Source: Amoeboaphelidium protococcarum
Taxonomy: Eukaryota; Aphelidiomycota; Aphelidea
DNA length: 64,000 bases
Assembly: GCA_023515745.1 (NCBI GenBank)
Contig: JALECJ010000256.1
Coordinates: 620,001 to 684,000, forward strand
Reading direction: 5' to 3'
A program made the translations under genes and the position numbers. The notes below the pieces were generated by a model that did no database searches, was not told where the DNA came from, and saw only the letters and a program-made list of their open reading frames with translations. This document shows, piece after piece, positions 36,163 to 46,178 of this stretch (the stretch's first letter is position 1; each line of letters begins with the position of its first letter).

Positions 36163-37275
36163 TCAAGATTTCTTTATAATCTAAACCACGTCTTCGTCAG
36201 CTAGAATATGATCAATACCGACGCGCTATGGCTGATGCTTCACAGAACTACCCCACACTATGGCTGTCTTGAATTCTTTCACAATAGTCTTGTGGATGTG
36301 ATTACAGAAATCCTCCACCGAGCACTTGCCTCCTCTCAATACAACCGGCTGATTGTAATCTGGCAGCTGACCCTTTGGCTTGGTGTATACTCTGACCAGC
36401 TTCAATTTCTACCACATCGTCTCCAACAAATCATCAAAATTCCACTCATGCTGTGAGGACACTGGCACACAGTTGGGAATCTTGGCCAGAATGTCCAACT
36501 CTTCAATAGAGATTGAGTCAATCTTATTCAGAACGTAAATGCACGGGACATACACAGGCTTCATCTCCGAGATGACATCAATCAAATCATCCTCTGTAGC
36601 ATCACAGCGAAACGTCAAATCAGCATTATGGATTCTGTACTCTGACAGTATAGCCTTGATACCATCATTATCCAAGTGAGTAAGACCACCGGGTACAGTA
36701 TTGGTGATACTGACACCACCCTTCATCTTCTTCTTGAATGAGATATTCGGTGGCTCCTTGTTAAGTCGAATTCCGTATCCCTCCAACTCCTTCTCCAGGA
36801 TACGCTTATGAGATAATGGCTTCATCACATCCAGAACCATAAAGATGAGGGAGCACGTTCTAGCCACAGCGATAACCTGTCTACCTCTACCTTTACCATC
36901 TTTCGCGCCCTCCAAAATACCGGGCAGATCCAGAATCTACATCTTGGCGCCCTTGTACATGAGCACTCCCGGCACTGTGGTCAGTGTGGTAAACTCATAC
37001 GCAGCCACTTCGGAGTGGGTACCAGTCAGCTTGCTCATCAGCGTACTCTTACCCACCGAGGGGAATCCAATGAACCCAACACGCGCGTTACCAGTCTTGG
37101 CCACGTCGAATCCGACACCAGGGCCACTACCGCCCGCCTTGGTAGGCTCCAGCAGCTCCTTTCTCAATTTAGCCAGCTTAGCCTTCAGAATACCAATGTG
37201 ATGTGACGTCGCTTTATTCTTCTGCGTCTTGGCCAACTCATCCTCAATATCCTTGATCCTTTACACGACACTCAT
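36163..37275 (-). CDS. DRG1: developmentally regulated GTP-binding protein DRG1/Rbg1
   Basis: 370 residues in one frame (ATG 37275, TGA 36165-36163), the usual length for the family. N-terminal helices ([20 protein letters not shown]) precede the G domain: G1 GFPSVGKST, the [11 protein letters not shown] switch, G3 [20 protein letters not shown], and G4 NKID. An S5D2L-type insert separates G3 and G4, and a TGS domain ends in EDVVQIIKK. The residue before LDLPG's Ile is Gln encoded by TAG, at a position that is Gln in DRG1 proteins generally. DRG1 is a translation-associated GTPase that rescues stalled ribosomes with a DFRP1/Tma46 partner, which is not in this window. Confidence 0.97.
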
Positions 37276-37548
37276 TTCTGATGACTTTTTAAAATTTAAT
37301 CAACTTTACCTTTTCAAAAGTGATGAAGTCTTTCGGGCGATCACAAAGCTGAAAGATTGAAAGCTTTTAAAAAAGAAGAAACTCGCGAGAACTTTCAACG
37401 CCGATGTTCGACTGACAGACAGTACAGTACTGTTCTCATAGAGTGAAAAAACATGTAGAGACGCTGGATAATAAGTGGGTGGATCTATAAATTGCGCTGT
37501 GAGTCAAAATTAAAGTTTATTTTGAAGTTTCTAATTTGTACAAGTATT
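37276..37548. other. spacer between DRG1 start and Fanzor stop, with palindromes
   Basis: Holds the DRG1 promoter. It is also the place where a Fanzor guide RNA (downstream of the nuclease ORF) could be encoded. Contains perfect palindromes CTCGCGAG (37382-37389) and ACAGTACTGT (37424-37433). No RNA family can be assigned from sequence alone. Confidence 0.35.
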
Positions 37549-39297
37549 TCATTGTATATCTCGAATGCGCCCTACGGCGCGCTTATTCCACTCAGGCCTG
37601 AATTTCCTTCTTGCCTTGTCTTCCCAGTGCTCAGCGTAGTAGACGACAACTTCTTGCAAGTTAACACCTGCATTAACATCTAGATGAACAAAAACGGTGA
37701 CACCTTCCACTTGACAATTCTGGCAAACGCCAAGCCTTGATTGCACCACTTTTCGTTCACGATCGGGACATTGTCCAGCAGCGTGTAGAACAATTAGTTA
37801 TCCGTCTTCTCCTTCAGCCACACAGCAAAAGACGGGTCGACAATGACCATCGATTTTCACCTTCTTATTCCGGTGATGACAGCGCATAACATCAACGTTT
37901 TGCATATGCATCTCTTAATGGCAGGGAGCATGCAGCTTTGAAGTATTCGGCTCAAGCACCATCACCAACAGCGCGCAACGGCTAAGCTTATAAGCAAACC
38001 CACGGACAGGAACATGAGAAGTCTTCTTAACGGGTTAGACAGCAGCATTACCATACGCGATCACCGGAGGCTTTGGACGATCACCCGCAGGCACTGTTGG
38101 ATCCAGCATCCGACCAAAACTTTAACGCAGCCTCTTCTTTCGCCAATGCGCAGCGTAGCGGCGGTAGTAGTCGTCCTTGAGCGGAGCAGATGGCGTCTCT
38201 CGATTGTGTACCATGCTGTTCGCGACATTATCAAAGGCAGATTGTCTTGCACAAAACTTTCTCAGACGCCATTGACGGTGGAATGGAGCACAATAATAGT
38301 GCCAAACATGCTCATGCATCTCCAGATAGATCTGCAGATATTCAGCCTTACTCTTTACTTGAGACAACCGTGCTTCAAATTGTAAGACCTCAGGATAGTA
38401 CGACTTGAACTGTCTTCAGCAGAATCGAATTAGGACTCCAGAGTCAACTTACGCCAGTGCTTAGCAGTGAGGCGCCCAGTCTATCTCAGCTATCGATGCG
38501 CAGCAGCCTCAGATTCAGCAGCAAGGACAGGGCCAGCAGTCCAAACCATCACGTATATCTTACCGGATCAACACCTATTACATTAGCACCTTGTACGCGC
38601 GACCCCAATTACTTGCAGTTAGTTAAAGCCACAGCACCAACGCGCATCTATGATAAATCCACTGACTTGGACTTTTTTACTAGCAAGTCCTCCCTTGTAT
38701 TAGAATACGGAGGAAACTCCTTATTCAACTCAATTGTGATGGAACAACCAAATCCATCAGTGGACAGAATAACTTCATCCAAATCAGCAGCTTTGCGATG
38801 AAGTCTGACAGATTTTAAATTGATGATGTCTTTTGCACGGTTCTTGGCCAGTAACGATTAGCGATCGTCGACAGCAAGTTCCAACTTCCCAATAGCTAGC
38901 ACTAGAACGCTTTTGTCCACCTTGATATAGCGAGGCTATTCTGTTCCCATCGGTAGACAATCAAAGTTCATATTCTCCAGATTTTATGCAGCCAACTGTA
39001 AATACTCCATATAATTGAGTAATACATACTGTCCATGGAGATTTTCAAAATCACTACCAGCTCGCCCGGCCGTATTAGTAACTACTTTCCTGTTAGAAGC
39101 CACCGGTATCTTACTATTAACCTTTCGGGTCTTCCTAGCCACTTTCAAGACTGACAAAGATCTTGGATTAGGATTCCTTACATGCTGACGACGCTGTTTT
39201 GGTTCTCTCTTCCGGTATGGTACAGAGCTAGTAGAAGTAGAAGTCCAGTTCCTATGGAGCAGTACTTGCCCACTAGTCTTGGTTATCGTTGAGGATG
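37549..39297 (-). pseudogene. Fanzor (eukaryotic TnpB-like RNA-guided nuclease), disrupted by two frameshifts
   Basis: Reading right to left, three segments in successive frames together give about 580 codons. Segment 1 (39297-38567): basic N-terminus (RKREPKQRRQHV), then ILSTDGFGCSITIELNKEF and NVIGVDP. Segment 2 (38564 to ~38400): GKIYVMVWTAG, completing the RuvC-I D-P-G, and TGRLTAKHWRKLTLES. Segment 3 (~38415-37549): QFKSYYPEVL, PPVIAYGNAA, the RuvC-II Glu in VMVLEPNTSK (Glu codon 37951-37953), Cys pairs including GVCQNC, and the RuvC-III Asp in HLDVNAGVNLQEV (37678-37680), ending at TGA 37551-37549. TDG, DPG, IAYG, E-x-TSK, CxxC and DVNA in this order are the Fanzor/TnpB layout. One base is missing between VDP and GK, and another frame change lies near 38400-38418. 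No ATG opens segment 1. Catalytic D, E, D are all retained. It is either a recent pseudogene or a gene with sequencing errors. Confidence 0.78.
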
Positions 39298-39909
39298 CTC
39301 ACTTAATATGATCATCCTCCACCACCATGATGAAGACAATTTGATACTGCAGAAGAGAAAGAGACAAAGGCCAATCGATGAGATTGTACCAAGATGGTCG
39401 AGATGCCGATCAGTGGCAACGAGGTCATATATAAACACACAACGAGTACAAACTAAAGTAACAGAGTGTTGCCATAGTAGCGACACCCACAGTAAACAAG
39501 TCGTTGTTAATCACAAAGTTGTTCAAGTATATACAGTACGATTATTACGATCTGTGGAATAAGAGCAACCATCTGATGTACAATACCAGACGCGTCACGG
39601 AGATTTCTTGAGAGATAAAGAAATCTACAATTTCAAAAAACGCAATCCATCCATTCAAACAGCATTTTCATTCAAAATTTGCTCTGGTGGTCGCTCAGAA
39701 CTTCTTATACTTTTCACAGGCAGATATACTTGCAGACAACCATACTGATTGGTGGAAAGAAATCGTTAAGACCGCGAGGATCGCCCTTGATTCTCTTTGA
39801 GTTAGGCACGTTAAGATCAACCAATTATTCTGTCTTCACTTCGACATTCTCGTAATATGTTAAATGAAGATCTTTTAACTTACTGCCAGTTCAATTTGAT
39901 TATGCACGA
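39298..39909. other. degraded sequence between Fanzor and the retroelement remnant
   Basis: A minus-strand open segment (about 39893-39714, ending TGA 39716-39714) reads KDLHLTYYENVEVKTEQL and DPRGLNDFFPPISMVV. It looks protein-like but I do not recognise it; it may be an exon remnant or part of the neighbouring element. The rest shows nothing supportable. Confidence 0.3.
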
Positions 39910-40635
39910 TCACTCTAGCTCCTTGCAGACAGACGCTTTCCTTTATATCAATTGTAGCTTTCTAGCTAGTTCTATGAGATACAAGTGAGACAATGATGGT
40001 AAATTTTAAATCTTCTTGTAGAATTCCTTCTCCACTGCTGCATCACATTCTTCTTTACGCACAGTCAATAGCTGGGTTGTGTCTGTAGAGCCAACTCATT
40101 CCTAGAATCAGCTCTTCGCTGCATCCACAAAGAACCACAACGTCAATATTATCAACGAGGCTAGACACCTGCCACGTGCGGTCCTACGGCATCTAGTTGC
40201 GTGCCTATCCCGATACCAAGTCTTTAAGCCATCTTTAAGGACTTGACATTATACTTGTCTTTAAACCCGGCACTGATATCATGGCGGATCAACTTTGCCA
40301 GAGAGAATGATTTTACTTCGCGGCTGAGCTAATTTCTATTGGCCTCCTTCGTGTCAGGGAAGTCGCAACGCTTCATAAAATTGTGTGTTGCTCCACTGTC
40401 CACCAGAAAGCATTATTTCAGACACGCGCAATACCTTGTTCATGGATGTCCCTTTAGCTTGCGGGGCACTTTTACTTTTTGATCTGCGTATGACGTTAGG
40501 ATAAAATTGGAAAACACCAGCGCAATCTGATAGTTGCTTCATGATGGAATCATAGCATTGTAGAGCATTACCATACAGGTGAGATAGGGAGGTCTTGATC
40601 TTCAAGTCATCTGCAGGGAACGCGTCCAAAAACAC
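39910..40635 (-). mobile_element. Ty3-type retroelement remnant (retropepsin region)
   Basis: Minus strand. A gag-like helix (ADDLKIKTSLSHLYGNALQC) precedes the aspartic-protease active site FLVDSGATHNFM (around 40405-40370). About 90 codons later comes LILGMSWLYRHNPAID (about 40110-40060), the second protease signature of retropepsin-like proteins of Ty3 elements. The active site and the preceding helix lie in different frames, and a further shift is needed after NPAID to reach KEECDAAVEKEF, which ends at TGA 39912-39910. No reverse transcriptase follows. A fragment, or less likely a decayed domesticated protease. Confidence 0.7.
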
Positions 40636-42493
40636 AGACCGATCATCCAGCGATCATGTACATTGATATATTACTAAGACGGCCACATTAGAGGCATTAT
40701 GAAGGTAGATATTTTAATTAGATAGAGGCAATTAAAACAAAGCAACATCAGTCCATACGCAGCCATGGGAATAATTTCTTCACGACGACCCAATATTTAC
40801 TAGTCTGTCATTATATTAAAACCTTGTGTCAGCATCTCTCAGCAATTCTTTCCAGACTAAAAGCTTATGACTGTTCTAATAACTGTGACCAGATTTGCAG
40901 ATTCTGTAGAAGGAGGCCGGCCCCTACAGTAGACGAAGAGCGATTCACAGAAGAAGGCGCGGCTTTCTGTCAGACGCATAGTAGGAAGCACGACGCTCAC
41001 CAGCACCAAACAAGAAGGTTGGATGATGGACTCCACCAGATGAGGAATGTCAACTAGGAAACATGATGAAGGCAGCATTGCAACATTGAAGAATTGAGTG
41101 ATGTTCTTACAAAAAATATTCTGGGTTTCACGGTGAATTATAGTTCCCCCAGCACGAACTTCAGAGGGGGGTAGTCATCACTGGTGATGAAACACTAAGC
41201 GGACTTATTGCCATACATCACCTCGAGGTTATTTCCAGCTTTCATCTTGTGACGGCAATTCGACTGTATGTAGTGCTTGGTGTAAGTCAATTTGTTGCCA
41301 GCAATGCTGTAAATTATAGTCTACCATTAATACATCCCACTTGCATTGGCCTTTCAGGTTAAATTGCATGGCGCCTTCCTTCTGGACCCTTTGGTCCGAT
41401 AAATCGTCAGGGGCCCAAACAGTATATCTTGTTAAACTGGACTCATTATATCATACAATCTTTAAGAGAACACACAGGGATTAATAACTAATTATTCCTC
41501 TGTCTTTATCTAGCTTGGAATTTCTTGAAATGACCAGAGTCAGCAACTCTTTCAGAGTTTAAGTTAAAAGGATTAATAAAGACTTGATCATACATATCTC
41601 AATCTTCCAGAAAGGTCATGAATTTCCATCCTTATCCTCAACAAAGGAGACGCGCCTTAATTTATAGCAACTTTTATCAAAGCATTTGCAACAATTTCAA
41701 GGCCAATTATGTACTGCAGATGTTCAGTGTAAGCCTTCATAGATACGTCAAAAGTTCTCCAAGACTAAATTACAGATAGGCCGTAATTACAACACATTCA
41801 AATCATCCAGCAGTAATCGCCAACTGGCAATCTGAAGTGGAGGATAGGAGTCTTCATGTAGCCACCTCATTACTATCAATATCCGAGGTCTAATCTGTCA
41901 CCAAATTGACTCCATTAACCCAGATTAGAGTGGAGTAAAGAATTGGGAGGCCCGTTATATAACCAAACTACCAAACGACGACGCGCGTTCCATAACGTCT
42001 CTCTCTAATACAGTACATTAGTATGTTCATACTCTACTCGCTTACGACCAGAAAATGATAATTGAACCACCATCTAATCATTAGGAATGTTACTTGATCA
42101 CCACTATCTATATGTCTCCCATTGTATAGAACTGCATGACTACAGTATTACACGACTCACACCTGACCGACGTTGTTGAATCAGACTAAAAGAAGGGACT
42201 TTCACACGATCAAGCTAATAAGAAGAAGGAGAGCCGACGGCCACGAGACGACCAAGCGATAGAAAAAGTGTCACATTGCGCGCGATCCCTTTTTTGGAGC
42301 GAGAGAGAAGAGAGAGAAAAATATTTTTCAACGCGCTCCTTCTTTCTTGTTCTTGTTTAGAATTCATCTGTATAAGTGGCTTGTAAATATACTAAAATAT
42401 ATATATTTCTCATTCTATTGTCTGGATCGTTTGAGTAATTGAACTCCTTCTTTTTTGATTTTGAATATTTAGTACATCATTGTATAGAAGAGT
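40636..42493. other. long region of unassigned, probably decayed sequence
   Basis: No intact gene found. Minus-strand stretches with protein-like composition occur, for example YSIAGNKLTYTKHYIQSNC and DDYPPLKFVLGELQFTVKP around 41330-41140, and CCKCFDKSCYKLRRVSFVED near 41690-41630. They are in different frames, interrupted by TGA, and without recognised families. The last ~200 bp before 42494 contain a GAGAGAGAAGAGAGAG tract (about 42300-42320) and CGCGCG motifs, and probably form the perilipin promoter. Confidence 0.35.
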
Positions 42494-44161
42494 ATGACTA
42501 GTGGAGTAGAGGAAGACGTCAATATGAATGGATAGTGTCCTAAATATTCCATTTAATAGCTTTGCGAGTAGAATGGAGATTCTGGTATTAGTTTGAATGG
42601 TGATCGCCATATGGATAATGGGCATAATAATTAGTCTAGTTATATGGATTTGGATGGCGGAGAGTGTACACCAGTTGGTAATGGTAGTAATAGTAATAGC
42701 AGTTGTAATGGTACTCTGTTCGCTTCACCTCAGCCATTAGCAAATGGTGGAAGTGCTAGTCATGAAGGGTACGAATTATAGGCATAGCCTCAGATTGGGC
42801 GCACTAGGGAGGAGGAAATTGCCATGGTGCTTTCTGGTATGAGAGACTCTTCCTCTTGCACGTCTCCTACAAGCGAGATTGCTGCTGCATCTTACCCCGC
42901 CATACCGGTGCACAGCCATGTACCGAATAATGTTGCTGCTGGTAGTGGTGGTTTCATTTAAAGAGTCACCTAGTTACCTGTGGTGAATAGCACGCTGAGG
43001 ACGGTGTAAGAAGTGTATGAGAGTAGTAAGAATTCATCGAATGTGCTACGGTACTCTGCTAATACGGTGGAAAGTGGAGTCAAGACTCTTATTGATACCA
43101 CCATTCCTGTGTTATCGCGTCTAGAGCCTCAGATCAATCAGCTGGATTCTTTTGCGTGTCGTCAGCTGGACAGGTTGGAGAAATCTTATCCTATCATACT
43201 GGAAGAACCAGCTGAGATGTACACCACTGGAAGAGAGGCTATTGGTGGTACTCTGAGAAAGTTGCATCCCGTCAGCTTCACCTCATCGCCATCGATATCT
43301 GGATAGGGTCAGTCGCTTGCACAGCATCAGCAATAGTAGTAGTAGTAGTAGTAGTAGTAGTAATTATAGTAATAGTAGTAGTTGCATCGTGATCAACATT
43401 TTGCTGGCACTCCATCCTCTTCTTCATCAACCACTGGCGCAAGTGTCGTATAGAAATGGAATCATATTTTGGGTGAAGAAAGTGTGAAAACTCTGAGATT
43501 TTGTATTGACTGGCTCTAATATGCCACCACACATATTGATTCGCAGATACAATCACTAAAGTAGGCCATGGTGGAATTGCAGTAGAACGCGAATGGCGAT
43601 GTTAGCAAAATGAACACTCATCTGGCTAATGCTATTGCCCAACTGGCTCAATCCGCAGCTCGTGTCAAGCGTGAAGTTGTGGAGACTTTGAGAAAGGTGG
43701 TCGATGTCCTTGGCAAGTATGCGGGTAGCGTGCTGTCTCTAGAGGCTAGAAACACTGTGCGTGGATTCATTCTATCTCTACCCACTAGATGGAATGCTAT
43801 TATGGGCACTGCTCATCCACACCCAGAGTCTTTGTAGCAATAATCACTTTTTGCTTAGGCTCAATTCAATGGTGCGCCTCAGTCGGGCTACCCACCTGTT
43901 CAATGTAGTGGCAATCCTGCTGAAGTTGAAGCCACTAAAGTCTTAACTCTGGCCAATGAGACTAATCATATGCTTCGCTCCACGATGGATGTATTCTAGC
44001 AGTCTGTACGTACCGCTGAGTATTTGTTTCCAGGGAGTACTCAGACATCTGCATCTAGTTAGTAAAATGTTAGAGACTAAAAGCTATAGGAAAATGGTGA
44101 ATCTGAATCTCACTCTCTGCCTTCCAATTCCAATGCTTTGTTCAACAGAATGGAAGAATGA
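42494..44161 (+). CDS. perilipin-like lipid-droplet protein with polyglutamine
   Basis: 555 residues in one frame (ATG 42494, TGA 44159). An Asn/Ser/Gly-rich N-terminal ~150 residues leads to the PAT-type region: RVTQLPVVNSTLRTVQEVYE, LRYSANTVESGVKTLIDTTI, PVLSRLEPQINQLDSFACRQ, LDRLEKSYPI. This matches fungal and animal perilipins (helical pairs with LP.V and LD..AC..LD motifs). A polyglutamine tract follows at 43326-43385, mostly consecutive TAG codons. A second helical region (LANAIAQLAQSAARVKREVV) and a Gln-rich C-terminus close it. Perilipins coat lipid droplets and control lipolysis. Zoospores of early fungi carry prominent lipid droplets, which fits. Confidence 0.82.
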
Positions 44162-44516
44162 ATACTTCAAGTGATCATGTATTTTGTTAGTGTGTGTGAG
44201 AATATGAACAATGTACAATTTATACATCTATCGCCAATTACCCTCTCTTAAAAAGAAAATAATTTTACTCTAGACTCTATTTGAATATGAGCACCCGCTA
44301 AACCAGGATTGTGATGCCATCTAAATCATCAGACGTAGGTGGTTCTCCTGGTCACGCCACGCGCTTTTACCAAATCAGGAAATCGCTTTCATTTAAAGTA
44401 GCGTCGCCCGCATTGAACTAAATTCTCTCTTGTCAAGTGTTGGCATATTATTATTTTTTAATATAGGGGGATCGCTGTTATTATCAATAGTATATTCATA
44501 GTAAGAATTATAGTAT
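44162..44516. other. intergenic region upstream of the GPCR gene
   Basis: 355 bp, AT-rich, nothing supportable apart from presumed promoter function. Confidence 0.4.
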
Positions 44517-45950
44517 ATGGCGTCATTTTTTGGAATTAGTCTCCGGAATGACAGTCTGCTGTCGACAGAGTATCCATACTTGAACCAGTCAATGATCTTT
44601 AATAGGAATTACAGTGGACCTGCTGTGGACGCGTCAAATACAGACGGGGATGGAGATTTGTATTTATGGAGCACGGTGATTGTGCGGTATATTCTGATTT
44701 CATGCGGTGGACTGTCGCTTATATGCACTCTGGTGGTATTGGGAAATTTTCTGTTCAAGAAGACCTTCTACAAGCTGGACGCTAATCGTCTAATATCGTT
44801 CATGGCCATCGCTGATCTTGTAATGGCTCTGGCGTTTATATTTTTGTCATTCATGCCATTTCTCCCGGAATAGTACAGAATGTCGCTGTGTCTTTTACAG
44901 GCACTGCTATTCCAGTTTGGTTCGATCGCGTCTGCAATGTGGGCGTCATCTCAAGCCATCTCGCTGATGATCATCTTGTACGCCCAAAAATCACAAGTGT
45001 CCACAACAAAGTATGAAAAGTTTTACTACTATATATCGTTTGGTGTTAGCTTCCTGATGGCGTTTATCTTATTGTTCATTAATGTGGATGGAAGTGGTGG
45101 TGATGGGATTAGAGGTGGCGGATTCATTTATGGTTATGTAGATCCAATATGCTGGATTAGAAATGATTTCCGATGGATTCAGGTGGGTGTATTCTATGCT
45201 CCTATTCTGCTGATATTTGCTGCCACTCTCATACTTTATATTGTGTGTGGAGTTAAAGTCTATGAACGCGCTAGATCGATCAAAGCCGCCACTGCTGTGC
45301 CTCATTAATACCGACCGCCACCTGTCAGACGCGGATCATTATCACAAACTGGTGGTGGATCCATGTATCTTGGTGGTACTGCTTCGTAGTAATAATAGCA
45401 AGTTTCTGATGATTTAGAACTATAGCAGGGAGTAGAGCGAGAACATGGTGGCACCTTTAATAGTTACACTAATAGCCGTCATCCGTCCACTTACATGAGA
45501 AATGACTCGCATCTAAGTGTCAACTACCATGATGATGGTAGATAAAAGATTGGCAGTCACAGAGGGTCATGGTATGAGTTCTTGCGACCGCCACTGCATA
45601 CAATGTCGGTATGGTCATCTATTTCCAATGTATCGATGAATTCCAATTAAACTGCCACCTCTGTTGGAACTTCTTCATAGTAACCATGTGGATTAATTGC
45701 TCGATTCTATAAGCGACTTGCGATTTATATTTTTACATTTGGCGCGTCGTATCTTATTCCATGCACTCTACTGTATGGATAGACATACTTGGGATGGTTC
45801 GCTTCTAATCAGCAGTTGTATGTCAGTATGAGATGTGTAGCATTTGGTCTGTTCGCCTTGAGAGGATTGATCAACTTTGTGTACTTTATAATGAGACCAT
45901 CATAGCCGCGAAGCTCGTCCTCACAAGATTAGCATTACAACAAATAATGA
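44517..45950 (+). CDS. seven-transmembrane receptor of the cAMP-receptor-like (Dicty_CAR/GPR1-type) class
   Basis: 477 residues in one frame (ATG 44517, TGA 45948). The N-terminus carries several N-glycosylation sequons (RNDSLL, NQSMI, NYSGP). Helices 1-5 are clear (ILISCGGLSLICTLVVLGNF; LISFMAIADLVMALAFIFLS; WASSQAISLMIILYAQ; FYYYISFGVSFLMAFILLF; VGVFYAPILLIFAATLILYI). A long Ser/Gln-rich third intracellular loop (~140 residues, with TAG/TAA runs) precedes helices 6 and 7 (FTFGASYLIPCTLLYG; GLFALRGLINFVYFI). The CWIRND-type extracellular loop and the short C-tail fit cAMP-receptor-like GPCRs found in fungi and amoebozoa. The ligand is unknown. The loop length suggests regulated G-protein or arrestin coupling. 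Confidence 0.8.
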
Positions 45951-46178
45951 ATTTACTCGATTTAAAGATGAATTTTATGAATTATTCTTTCTTGATATCT
46001 TTTCTCTCTTAAGATTATATTGTAGTCGTTAGTGATTCTACTAATAAACTTCTTCATGAACAGGTCGCGCGAAATCAATTTATTCTCCTCAAAAAATCGT
46101 CTGTAATTTGGTGTGTAAGAAGCATAAAGTATTTATTCTATTTATCAGTCATCAATACTATATTAATTGAGAGATAAA

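Noticed and set aside
38380-38570. Two short introns (GTAAGA... and GTAAGT...) in the Fanzor gene
   Set aside because: Phases do not match for either pair of sites, and the supposed intron sequence encodes Fanzor-like residues completing D-P-G and TAKHW. Frameshifts explain it better.
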